Below are positions 15,309-23,528 of a stretch of DNA of 64,000 nucleotides, in pieces. Every line of letters starts with the position of its first letter. The first letter of the stretch is position 1. Position numbers and translations under genes: made by a program. The DNA comes from WHTX01 sp038255145 (GTDB lineage: Bacteria > Actinomycetota > Acidimicrobiia > Acidimicrobiales > CAIXPF01), in the NCBI GenBank assembly GCA_038255145.1, contig JBBSLP010000003.1, positions 62,001 to 126,000 of the forward strand. The letters run 5' to 3'. Under the pieces are notes generated by a model. The model searched no databases and had not been told where the DNA came from. It saw only the letters and a list, made by a program, of their open reading frames with translations.

Positions 15309-17087
15309 ATGCGTAGAGCTGGTCTGACGAGCCTCATCGCGTTCGTCGGCATCACCGTCGCCCTCCTGGTCGGGGTGCTGGCCGCAGGGTGGGCACCGTT
15401 GTTGGGCCTCGACCTGCAGGGCGGCATCTCGGTGGTGCTCAAGCCCGCCCCGGGCACCGATCCCGAGGGCCTCGATGCCCGTCTCGACCAGGCCATGGGC
15501 ATCATCCGCAACCGGGTGGACGCCATCGGTGTGGCCGAGCCCGACATCACCCGGCAGGGCCAGACCATCGTCGTGCAGCTCCCCGGGGTCAAGGACCAGG
15601 AGCGTGCCCTCGAGCTGGTGGGGACCACCGCCGAGCTGCGCTTCCGGCCCGTGCTCGCCGCCGTGCCCGCCGCATCGCTCGAGACCACCACGACCGTGGC
15701 CGGCGACGGCACCGCCACCACGGTGGCTGGCGAGAGCACGGCCACCACCGCTGTCGGCGACACGACCACCGCGCCTTCGACCACGCCTGCCACCACGGCC
15801 CCCTCGACCACTGCTCCCTCGACCACTGCTCCCTCGACCACGGAGGCGGGCATGGACAGCGTGGGAGGCCCGCTCGCCCCCGGTGAGTACGCCGGGGGGG
15901 CGTCCGAGTCGGCCCAGGCGGCGACGACGACGGCCGCGCCCACCACCACGGCGGCCGACGGCGCCACGGTGACCACGGCGGCGACCACCGACACCACGGC
16001 CCCGGTCGACCCCACCGCCATCACGGCGCGGGCAGATGACCAGGCCGACAAGGAGGTGGTCCTGCCCAGCTTCGAGACCGTCGATGGCAAGCGGACCGAG
16101 ACGTTCCGCTACCTGCTGGGCCCGACCCTCGTCTCCGGCAACGCCCTGAGCGACGCGTCGGCCCAGCTGACGCAGAACGGGCAGTGGCTGGTGGCCATCA
16201 CCTTCAAGGACGGCGACGAGAACATCGGTGCCTGGCGCAGTGCGGCCTCCGCGTGTGTGGCCAAGACCACCACCTGCCCCACCGGCCAGCTGGCCGTGGC
16301 CCTCGACGGCGAGGTGCTGTCGGCCCCCACCGTCCAGTCGGACTTCGCCGGCGTCAACTCGGCCACCATCACGGGCACGTTCACCGAGCGTGAGGCCAAG
16401 GACCTGGCCACGGCCCTGCAGTACGGCTCCCTGCCCATCGAGCTCGAGCGCCAGCAGTCCCAGGAGGTGTCGGCCACCGTGGGCAACGACGCCCTGCGGG
16501 CCGGCGTCATCGCCGGCATCATCGGCCTGGTCATCGTGGCCCTCTACCTGCTGCTCTACTACAAGATCCTCGGCGCGGTCGCCATCGCCGCCCTGGTGAT
16601 GTCCTTCGGCCTGCTGTGGGCGGTGATCTCGTGGCTGGGCGAGACCCAGGGCCTGGCCCTGACCCTGGCCGGCGTGGTGGGCATCATCGTGTCCATCGGC
16701 GTGTCCGTGGACTCCAACGTCGTCTACTTCGAGAACATCAAGGACGACATGCGCTCGGGGCGCACCCTGCGCTCCTCGGCCGAGCGCTCGTTCCGCACCT
16801 CGCTGTCCACCATCCTCAAGGCCGACTCCGTGTCCCTCATCGGCGCCGGCCTGCTCTACTGGCTCACCGTGGGCCCGGTCCGGGGCTTCGCCTTCTACCT
16901 GGGCCTGTCCACCCTGCTCGACCTCGTCGCCACCTGGTTCTTCATGCGGCCCGCGGTGCGCTTCCTGGCCCAGACCAACCTGGCGTCCTCACGGCCCGAC
17001 CTGTTCGGCATCCCCCGCCACGACCACGAACCCCCCGGCGGCGCCCAGCCCCCCACCCCCTCCTCGTCCACGGCGGTTCCGGTCTGA
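15309..17087 (+). CDS. secD: Protein translocase subunit SecD with Thr-rich insertion
   Basis: RND-type membrane subunit that uses the proton gradient to assist late steps of Sec export. 592 residues: a first TM helix, the LGLDLQGGISVVL motif, the periplasmic P1 region, then five TM helices with the conserved GIIVSIGVSVDSNVVYFENI block. The extracytoplasmic region is interrupted at about residues 120-240 by a low-complexity Thr/Ala/Pro segment, partly built from 15-bp tandem repeats (15801-15845). The stop overlaps the secF ATG. Confidence 0.95.
   Translation: MRRAGLTSLIAFVGITVALLVGVLAAGWAPLLGLDLQGGISVVLKPAPGTDPEGLDARLDQAMGIIRNRVDAIGVAEPDITRQGQTIVVQLPGVKDQERALELVGTTAELRFRPVLAAVPAASLETTTTVAGDGTATTVAGESTATTAVGDTTTAPSTTPATTAPSTTAPSTTAPSTTEAGMDSVGGPLAPGEYAGGASESAQAATTTAAPTTTAADGATVTTAATTDTTAPVDPTAITARADDQADKEVVLPSFETVDGKRTETFRYLLGPTLVSGNALSDASAQLTQNGQWLVAITFKDGDENIGAWRSAASACVAKTTTCPTGQLAVALDGEVLSAPTVQSDFAGVNSATITGTFTEREAKDLATALQYGSLPIELERQQSQEVSATVGNDALRAGVIAGIIGLVIVALYLLLYYKILGAVAIAALVMSFGLLWAVISWLGETQGLALTLAGVVGIIVSIGVSVDSNVVYFENIKDDMRSGRTLRSSAERSFRTSLSTILKADSVSLIGAGLLYWLTVGPVRGFAFYLGLSTLLDLVATWFFMRPAVRFLAQTNLASSRPDLFGIPRHDHEPPGGAQPPTPSSSTAVPV
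15801..15845 (+). repeat. Three 15-bp tandem repeats in secD
   Basis: ccctcgaccactgct occurs twice and a third copy differs at the end; each unit encodes five residues of the APSTT type. This is slippage-prone DNA inside the Thr-rich SecD insertion. Confidence 0.8.
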
Positions 17088-18202
17088 TGGGCACCCTTCG
17101 TCGACTGTTCCGCAACGAGACCAACTACAACTTCATCCGGGCCTGGCGCTGGGGAGCCGTCATCTCCCTGGTGGCCGTGGCCATCAGCCTGCTCTCCTTC
17201 GGCTTCCGGGGCCTGGAGCGGGGCATCGACTTCGTGGGCGGCACGGCCTGGGAGGTGCCCACCTCGCAGTTGACGGTGTCCGAGACCCGTGACGTGCTGC
17301 GCCCCCTGGGCCTCGAAGAGGCGAAGATCCAGACCGTCGGTGGCGATCTGGTGCGGGTGCAGGGCCCCAACCAGACCCCCGAAGAGGTGGCCACCATCCG
17401 CACGGCGCTGGCCGACGCCGCCGGCATCTCGGCGGACACCGTGGCCGTCACCCAGGTGGGCCCGTCGTGGGGATCGGAGATCTCCAGCAAGGCCATCCGG
17501 GCCCTCATCTTCTTCTTCATCGCCATCGCCATCTACATCACCTGGGCCCTGCGCGACTGGCGCATGGCCGTGGGCGCCCTGGTCGCGGTGGTGCACGACA
17601 TCATCATCAGCATCGGTGTGTACTCGGTGTTCAGGATCGAGGTGACGCCAGCGACGCTGATCGCCTTCCTCACCATCCTCGGCTTCTCGCTCTACGACAC
17701 CGTCGTCGTGTTCGACAAGCTGCGCGAGAACGCGGCCCGCACCGCGCTGTCCGGCACCATGACGTACACCGAGCTGGCCAGCCTGTCGATGAACCAGGTG
17801 CTGATGCGCTCGCTCAACACCAGCATCACCGCCATCCTCCCCGTGCTCAGCATCCTGGTGGTGGGTTCGGTCATCCTCGGGGCGACCACGCTCGAGGAGT
17901 TCGGCATCGCCCTCCTCGTCGGCCTGATCGTCGGCGCCTACTCGTCGATCTTCGTGGCCACGCCGCTGGTGGCCTGGCTCAAGGAGCGCGAGCCCAAGTA
18001 CCGCGAGGTGCGCAAGCGCCTGGGCCGCAGCAAGGGAGAGGTCATCATGACCAGCCCGGCCGAGGCCGCCGACGCCCGCGAGGTCGAAGCTCACCGCCTG
18101 CCCACCACGACCCGCCCCGGGGCCGTGCCCCGTCCTCCCAAGCCGGGGGCGGCGGCGCCCACCGTCATCCCGCCGCGCCCCCGCAAGCAGCGCCGTCGCT
18201 GA
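17087..18202 (+). CDS. secF: Protein translocase subunit SecF
   Basis: Partner of SecD. 371 residues: a first TM helix, the GIDFVGGTAWEV motif (family GxDFxGG), the small periplasmic domain, then TM helices 2-6 containing DIIISIGVYSVFRIE and FSLYDTVVVFDKLRENA. A basic, Pro-rich cytoplasmic tail of about 60 residues follows. The ATG overlaps the secD stop (TGATG), indicating coupled translation. Confidence 0.96.
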   Translation: MGTLRRLFRNETNYNFIRAWRWGAVISLVAVAISLLSFGFRGLERGIDFVGGTAWEVPTSQLTVSETRDVLRPLGLEEAKIQTVGGDLVRVQGPNQTPEEVATIRTALADAAGISADTVAVTQVGPSWGSEISSKAIRALIFFFIAIAIYITWALRDWRMAVGALVAVVHDIIISIGVYSVFRIEVTPATLIAFLTILGFSLYDTVVVFDKLRENAARTALSGTMTYTELASLSMNQVLMRSLNTSITAILPVLSILVVGSVILGATTLEEFGIALLVGLIVGAYSSIFVATPLVAWLKEREPKYREVRKRLGRSKGEVIMTSPAEAADAREVEAHRLPTTTRPGAVPRPPKPGAAAPTVIPPRPRKQRRR

Positions 18203-18250
18203 TCCCGCCCGATCGTGGGCTCGGGGTGCGGTTGGTGAAGCGCGCCCGGC

Positions 18251-18256
18251 TACGGT
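18251..18256 (+). promoter_or_regulatory. -10 hexamer TACGGT for apt
   Basis: TACGGT ends 6 nt before the apt ATG; the spacer gaggtc is purine-rich but short. Leaderless initiation is likely. Confidence 0.4.
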
Positions 18257-18262
18257 GAGGTC

Positions 18263-18787
18263 ATGCCGGCGGTGACGGGTCTCGAGGCGTTCATCAGGGA
18301 CGTGCCCGACTTCCCCGTGCCCGGCGTCTTGTTCAAGGACATCACCCCCCTGTTGGCCGATCCCGCGGCCTGGCGGCGGGCCGTCGACGCCCTGACCGAG
18401 CTCGTGGCCGACCTGCACGTCGACAAGGTGGCCGGCATCGAGGCGCGGGGCTTCCTGGTCGGGGTGCCCGTGGCCGAGCGCCTGGGCGTGGGCTTCATCC
18501 CCGTGCGCAAGGCGGGCAAGCTGCCCTACCGGACCACCTCGGTGACCTACGACCTCGAGTACGGCACCGACACCCTCGAGGTGCACGTCGACGCCGTGGC
18601 CCCGGGGGAGCGGGTGGTGGTGCTCGACGACGTGCTCGCCACCGGGGGCACCGCCACCGCTGCGGCCACCCTGCTGGCCTCGGCCGGGGCCCATGTGGCC
18701 GGCCTGGCCTTCCTCATGGAATTGACGTTCCTCTCCGGTCGTTCACGCGTGGCCAGCCACGAGGTTCGTACCGTGATGAGCTTCTAG
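18263..18787 (+). CDS. apt: Adenine phosphoribosyltransferase
   Basis: Purine salvage enzyme making AMP from adenine and PRPP. 174 residues with IRDVPDFPVPGVLFKDITPL at the N-terminus, AGIEARGFLVG, and the PRPP-binding loop VVVLDDVLATGGTATAA. It sits between secF and relA, the common actinobacterial order secD-secF-apt-relA. Confidence 0.97.
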   Translation: MPAVTGLEAFIRDVPDFPVPGVLFKDITPLLADPAAWRRAVDALTELVADLHVDKVAGIEARGFLVGVPVAERLGVGFIPVRKAGKLPYRTTSVTYDLEYGTDTLEVHVDAVAPGERVVVLDDVLATGGTATAAATLLASAGAHVAGLAFLMELTFLSGRSRVASHEVRTVMSF

Positions 18788-18816
18788 GCGATCGAGGCGG
18801 GGGCGGTCGACAGACG

Positions 18817-21048
18817 ATGGTGAGCGTTGAGCGGGTCCTACCCTGGCGGCGGACGGAGACGACCAGGTCGATCGAGGTCGAACCCCTGGTCTACGGGTTC
18901 AAGGGCCGCATGGCGCGGGCCCACGTCAGCCTGGTGACCAAGGCCTTCGAGCTGGCCAACTCGTTTCACAGCGGCCAGGTGCGCCGCTCGGGCGAGGCCT
19001 ACATGACCCACCCGTTGGCCGTGGCCCGCATCGTGGCCGAGCAGACCAACGACCCCGTCACCATCTCGGCCGCCCTGCTCCACGACGTCGTCGAGGACAC
19101 CGTCCTCACCCTCGAGGAGCTGGCCAAGGACTTCCCCCAGGACGTCGTCAGCATCGTCGACGGCGTCACCAAGATGGATCGCATCCTGTTCACCTCCAAG
19201 GAGGCGCAGCAGGCGGCCACGATGCGCAAGCTGTTCGTGGCCATGGCGGACGACATCCGGGTGCTGATCATCAAGCTGGCCGACCGCCTGCACAACATGC
19301 GCACCCTGGCGGCCATGCCCGTCGAGAAGCAGCACGCCATCGCCCGCGAGACCCTCGAGGTCTACGCGCCCCTGGCCCACCGCCTGGGCATGCAGGACGT
19401 GCGGGTGCAGCTCGAGGACCTGGCCTTCGCCGCCCTGCACCCCAAGCGCTACGCCGAGATCGACCAGATGGTGTGGAACCGGACCCCCGAGCGGGACGTG
19501 TACCTCACCCAGGTCGTGGAGGAGGTGCGCCACCGCCTGTCCGACGTGGGCATCGGTGCCGAGGTCAACGGCCGCCCCAAGCACCTGTGGTCCATCTACG
19601 AGAAGATGGTGGTCAAGGGGCGCGAGTTCGAGGACATCTTCGACCTGGTGGGCATCAGGGTCGTGGTGGGCACGGTCAAGGACTGCTACGCGGCCATCGG
19701 CTCCATCCACCAGACGTGGAAGCCGGTGCAGGGTCGGTTCAAGGACTACATCGCCATGCCCAAGTACACGACCTACCAGTCGTTGCACACGACGGTGGTC
19801 GGGCCCCAGGGCAAGCTGCTCGAGGTGCAGATCCGGACCCGGGAGATGGACCTGCGGGCCGAGTACGGCGTGGCCGCCCACTGGCGCTACAAGGCCGAGC
19901 CCCACGAGCTCGAGTGGCTGGACCGCATCGTGGGTTGGCAGGGCGACCTGTCCGACCCCGCCGAGTTCATGCAGAGCCTGAAGATCGACCTCGACCAGGA
20001 CGAGGTCATGGCCTTCACCCCCAAGGGCGGGGTCATCCACCTGCCCGCCGGCGCCACCCCCATCGACTTCGCCTACGCCATCCACACCGAGATCGGCCAC
20101 ACCTGCATCGGCGCCCGGGTCGATGGGCGTCTCGTCGCCCTCGACGCCCAGTTGCGCTCGGGGGAGACCGTCGAGGTGTTCACGGCCAAGACGTCCGAGG
20201 CCGGGCCCTCGGCCGACTGGCTCGATGTCGTCGTCACCCCCAAGGCCGTGTCCAAGATCCGCCAGTGGCTGGCCCGTGAGCGGCGCGACACCGTCCTCGA
20301 GAGCGGCCAGGAGGAGCTGGAGAAGGCGCTACGGGTGGCGGGCCTGCCCGTGACCGAGCTGCTGGAGTCGGGCGCCCTGCTGCGGGCCGCCGTCGAGCTC
20401 AACTACGCCGACCTCGAAGCCCTCTACCAGGCCGTGGGCGAGCGCCACGTCCAGCCCCAGGCCGTGGCCGGACGCGTGCGTCGGGCCCTGGCCCCCGGTG
20501 GGTCCGAGCTCGACGTCCAGGTCAGCACGTCGGCCCTCGAGCCCCGTCGGGCCGGCCGGGAGCGCAACGCGGCGGGCGTGCACGTCGAGGGCTTCGAAGA
20601 CGTCCTCGTCCGCCTGGCCCGGTGCTGCACCCCGGTGCCCGACGACCAGATCATCGGCTTCCAGACCCGGGGTCGAGGGGTCTCCGTGCACCGGGCCGAC
20701 TGCGCCAACGCCGTGTCGTTGGCCGCGGCCCAGGCCGGGCGCCTGGTCGAGGTGGAGTGGGACAAGGACGGCCTGGGCACCTTCGTGGTGTCCATCGAGG
20801 TCAAGGCGCTCGACCGCACCAAGCTGCTGCGTGATGTGGCCGCGTGCATGGCTGACCACCACATCAACATCCTGTCGTGCCAGACGCTGACCGGAGCCGA
20901 CCGGGTGGCCAAGATGCGCTTCGACTTCGAGGTCAGCGACCCCACCCACCTGACCGTGGCCACGGCCACCGTGGCCGCCATCGAAGGCGTCTACGACGTA
21001 CGCCGGGTCATGCCCGGGGGCGAGAACACCAACCTCGAAGAGGCGTAG
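18817..21048 (+). CDS. relA: Bifunctional (p)ppGpp synthetase/hydrolase (RelA/SpoT homologue)
   Basis: Long RSH protein of 743 residues that makes and degrades (p)ppGpp in the stringent response. The N-terminal HD hydrolase has the signature LLHDVVEDT (residues 88-96), indicating retained hydrolase activity. The synthetase domain contains GREFEDIFDLVGIRVVVG and YQSLHTTVVGPQG. A TGS domain (near residue 400, DEVMAFTPKGGVIHLPAGAT), a central helical/zinc-finger-like region with RCCTPVPDDQIIGF, and a C-terminal ACT domain follow. It lies directly downstream of apt, and a hairpin follows its stop. Confidence 0.96.
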   Translation: MVSVERVLPWRRTETTRSIEVEPLVYGFKGRMARAHVSLVTKAFELANSFHSGQVRRSGEAYMTHPLAVARIVAEQTNDPVTISAALLHDVVEDTVLTLEELAKDFPQDVVSIVDGVTKMDRILFTSKEAQQAATMRKLFVAMADDIRVLIIKLADRLHNMRTLAAMPVEKQHAIARETLEVYAPLAHRLGMQDVRVQLEDLAFAALHPKRYAEIDQMVWNRTPERDVYLTQVVEEVRHRLSDVGIGAEVNGRPKHLWSIYEKMVVKGREFEDIFDLVGIRVVVGTVKDCYAAIGSIHQTWKPVQGRFKDYIAMPKYTTYQSLHTTVVGPQGKLLEVQIRTREMDLRAEYGVAAHWRYKAEPHELEWLDRIVGWQGDLSDPAEFMQSLKIDLDQDEVMAFTPKGGVIHLPAGATPIDFAYAIHTEIGHTCIGARVDGRLVALDAQLRSGETVEVFTAKTSEAGPSADWLDVVVTPKAVSKIRQWLARERRDTVLESGQEELEKALRVAGLPVTELLESGALLRAAVELNYADLEALYQAVGERHVQPQAVAGRVRRALAPGGSELDVQVSTSALEPRRAGRERNAAGVHVEGFEDVLVRLARCCTPVPDDQIIGFQTRGRGVSVHRADCANAVSLAAAQAGRLVEVEWDKDGLGTFVVSIEVKALDRTKLLRDVAACMADHHINILSCQTLTGADRVAKMRFDFEVSDPTHLTVATATVAAIEGVYDVRRVMPGGENTNLEEA

Positions 21049-21049
21049 C

Positions 21050-21072
21050 GCCAGGGGGCTCCGACCCCCGGC
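21050..21072 (+). terminator. Hairpin after relA
   Basis: The arms gcc-a-ggggg and ccccc-ggc enclose a 6-nt loop, with one bulged A, starting 2 nt after the relA stop. There is no T-tract, which is common for terminators in very GC-rich genomes. Confidence 0.5.
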
Positions 21073-21073
21073 A

Positions 21074-21230
21074 GCGCATCGTGCGCCTGCGGCACGCTGT
21101 CTTGCTGTACATCCCGGCAAGGCTCGCTTCGCTCCCCGCCGGGCCGGCTAGGTCGTCCAGTTCGCCGGGTCGAGCGTCACGTCAGGGTGGGGCCGAGATG
21201 TGCACACGAGGGCGAACTGGAAGGCCTAGC
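21074..21230 (+). repeat. Dispersed ~155-bp intergenic repeat, copy 1
   Basis: The reverse complement of 25777-25930 aligns along the whole length. Shared landmarks in the same order and spacing are gtgcgcctgcgg (21081), gctgt, ggctcgct-cgct, ccggctagg, then ccagttcgcc. The right half (21147-21230, 84 bp) ends in 20-bp inverted repeats, gctaggtcgtccagttcgcc and its near-complement ggcgaactggaaggcctagc. It is non-coding in all frames that make sense here. Confidence 0.65.
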
Positions 21231-21419
21231 GGGCTGCTCCCCGGTGGTGCCACCTCTCGGTAGGGCTCGCCTGGCTGGCGGGTCAGTCCGGCCTGACCTG
21301 CCCGGGCTGGGTGCGATGGCGCCCATGGGTGGGCATCGGGCGCGCCGGAACGGGGTCGGCTTGGGCCGCTAGCCGCCATCGTCGTTCCTGGAGCCGCTCT
21401 CGCTCGCGAGCAAGCCGTG

Positions 21420-22769
21420 TCAGCGGGCCCGTAGCTCGGCCAGGCGGGCGGGCAGGTCGGCATCGGCCACCTCGAGACGCTCGCGGTCGGCGCGGCGCAG
21501 GTCGGCCACCTGCCACACGCCGCGCTCGAGCTCGTCGGGGCCGCCGACGAGGGCCAGGGGGAAGCCCCGGCGCTCGGCGTAGGCCAGCTGCGCCCCCAGC
21601 TTGCGCACATCGGGGTAGACCTCGGCGCCCAGGCCTGCCTGGCGCAGGCGGGAGGCCACGGTGGCGTAGGCGGCCAGGTGGCCGGCCTCGAACTGGGTGA
21701 CGAGCACGTCCGCCGCCGTGGCCGCCGCCGGCAGCAGGTCGAGCTGCTCCATGGCCGCCAGCAGGCGGTCGAGCCCCAGCGATGCCCCGACCCCGGGCAG
21801 CACGGCCCGGGTGTAGAGGCTGGCCAGATCGTCGTAGCGGCCGCCCGAGCACACGCTGCCGATGCCGGGGAGGTCGTCGAGGGTGGTCTCGTACACCGTG
21901 CCCGTGTAGTAGTCGAGGCCCCGGGCGATGGACAGGTCGACCCGGATGCGATCCTCGGGCACCCCGGTGGCCGCAGCCACGGCCAGGAGCTCGCGTAGGT
22001 CGCGCACCCCCTCGTCGGCCCAGCCCGCGCCGCCGGCCTCGGCCTCGATGCGATCGAGGACCTCGGCGTTGGTGCCTTCGAGCTCGGCCAGGGCCAGCAC
22101 CTGACGGGCCTGCTCGGGCGAGGCGCCGGCCTGGGCCACCATCTCGGACACCACGGCGTCGGGGCCGATCTTGGCCAGCTTGTCCAGCGCCCGCAGCACG
22201 GCCCCGGCCTGCTCGGTCAGGCCCAGGGAGCCCAGCAGGCCGTTCAGCAGCTTGCGGTTGTTGACCCGGATGGTGAAGCGCTCGAAGCCCAGGCTGGGCA
22301 ACAGGTCGCTGATGATCAGGGCCACCTCCACATCCGCGGCGTTGGAGGTGGTGCCGATGGTGTCGAAGTCGCACTGCATGAACTCGCGGAACCGGCCCCG
22401 CTGGGGGTTCTCGCCCCGCCACACCGGGGCCAGGTGGTATCGCTTGAACGGCGTGCCCAGGGTGCCGATGTGCTGGGCCGCGAAGCGGGCGAAGGGCACG
22501 GTCAGGTCGAAGCGCAGGGCCACGTCGCGCCCGCCGGCGTCGAGGAAGCGGAACAGCTGCTTGTCGGCCTCGTCACCGCCTTTGCCCAGCAGGATCTCGG
22601 TGTACTCGAGGGCGGGGGTGTCGATGGGGGCGTAGCCGTAGGACCGGTACACGGCCCGGGCCCGGTCCATGAGCTGCTCCCTGGCGATGGCCAGGGCCGG
22701 GGGGTGGTCCCGGAACCCCTTGAGGGTGCGAGGCTCGATCAGGCGGGGCTTGGAAGTCGACTTGGCCAT
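21420..22769 (-). CDS. hisS: Histidyl-tRNA synthetase
   Basis: Class II synthetase of 449 residues that charges tRNA-His. Motif 2 is in KRYHLAPVWRGENPQRGRFR, and the His-specific block RGLDYYTGTVYE and the class II motif 3 region GASLGLDRLL are present, followed by the anticodon-binding domain. The N-terminal pattern (LKGFRDHPPALAIA and LLGKGGDEADKQLFRF) looks like the widely transferred HisRS subgroup rather than the usual bacterial QRPKGT type; that grouping is from memory. It lies on the opposite strand to relA and aspS. ATG 22769 was preferred over an upstream in-frame ATG because conservation begins near it. Confidence 0.93.
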   Translation of the reverse strand: MAKSTSKPRLIEPRTLKGFRDHPPALAIAREQLMDRARAVYRSYGYAPIDTPALEYTEILLGKGGDEADKQLFRFLDAGGRDVALRFDLTVPFARFAAQHIGTLGTPFKRYHLAPVWRGENPQRGRFREFMQCDFDTIGTTSNAADVEVALIISDLLPSLGFERFTIRVNNRKLLNGLLGSLGLTEQAGAVLRALDKLAKIGPDAVVSEMVAQAGASPEQARQVLALAELEGTNAEVLDRIEAEAGGAGWADEGVRDLRELLAVAAATGVPEDRIRVDLSIARGLDYYTGTVYETTLDDLPGIGSVCSGGRYDDLASLYTRAVLPGVGASLGLDRLLAAMEQLDLLPAAATAADVLVTQFEAGHLAAYATVASRLRQAGLGAEVYPDVRKLGAQLAYAERRGFPLALVGGPDELERGVWQVADLRRADRERLEVADADLPARLAELRAR

Positions 22770-22841
22770 GGCGGCCCCAAGCCTCCCAGCTCGTACCCCC
22801 GGGGCACGAACCCGTTCCGGTGCCACACCAGGCCGGCCCGC

Positions 22842-23312
22842 CTACCTGAGCGTGCTGGTCTGGCGGCGGGCCAGCTCCTCGACCCGGAGGACGGGTTCGA
22901 CACCGGCCGCGGCCAGGTCCTCGCCCACGGAGACGGGGACCGTCCACCCGGAATCGAGCTCGCTGCGGGCCACGGCGAAGTCGCCCACGCTGCGGGCGCC
23001 GTGGCTCAGGCCCACCTGCCAGGTGGGGCCGAAGTCCAAGACCTCGTCGAACGAGCTGGTCGAGCGGGGTTCCACCCCACCCAGGGTCAGGGCGCCACCG
23101 GTGCTGCCCCGCACCGTCACCCACAGCGGGTAGTCGCTCTCGTTGACCACCACCACGCGCGGTACGACGCTGGGGGTGGCCCGGGTCGAGGTGCCCAGGA
23201 GCACCGCCGCGGCCACGACCACGAGCGCGGCCGTGCGGGCGGCCAGCGAACGTGCGGGGAAGGGCCCGGGGTTCGATCGGTGGGTACGGGTGACCGCGAC
23301 CATCCCCTCCAT
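22842..23312 (-). CDS. Exported or membrane-anchored hypothetical protein
   Basis: About 156 residues, unrecognised. One N-terminal hydrophobic stretch (AALVVVAAAVLLG) after a basic region suggests a signal peptide or anchor; the remainder looks beta-rich and extracytoplasmic (VVVVNESDYPLWVTVRGS). No cysteine follows the hydrophobic stretch, so it is not an obvious lipoprotein. Start: ATG 23312 has TAGACC 8 nt upstream on the minus strand; ATG 23303 directly after GGAGGGG is the alternative. It is upstream of hisS on the same strand with a 72-bp gap. Confidence 0.6.
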   Translation of the reverse strand: MEGMVAVTRTHRSNPGPFPARSLAARTAALVVVAAAVLLGTSTRATPSVVPRVVVVNESDYPLWVTVRGSTGGALTLGGVEPRSTSSFDEVLDFGPTWQVGLSHGARSVGDFAVARSELDSGWTVPVSVGEDLAAAGVEPVLRVEELARRQTSTLR

Positions 23313-23320
23313 GGTTACCC

Positions 23321-23326
23321 GGTCTA
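23321..23326 (-). promoter_or_regulatory. -10-like hexamer TAGACC
   Basis: On the minus strand TAGACC ends 8 nt before ATG 23312. The last base differs from the TAnnnT form, so this is weaker than the other examples. Confidence 0.3.
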
Positions 23327-23528
23327 GCGGCCCAGTCCACCCGCGGCGACCGATCCGCCCTGCTGGGGACGCTTCCCGGCTAGCGTGTCGTCGCCCGCCG
23401 GGCCGTCCCCACGGCACTCAGCGACCCCCCTCGGCCGCCCTGCGGAGCGAAGCGGGGAGCTCCGGCGGGAGCCGAGCGACGAGCCCCCTAGAAGTCCCCG
23501 AACAAGCCCACGTGCCAGCGGAGTCACC

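Larger units (their letters stand above)
21049..21419. other. Intergenic region relA-hisS, repeat-bearing
   Basis: This 371-bp stretch between the 3' ends of relA and hisS has no supported gene. It holds the relA hairpin at its left edge and copy 1 of a dispersed repeat (21074-21230). The remainder up to 21419 contains short GC-rich palindromes such as cgctcgcgagc near 21400 but nothing I can name. Confidence 0.6.
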
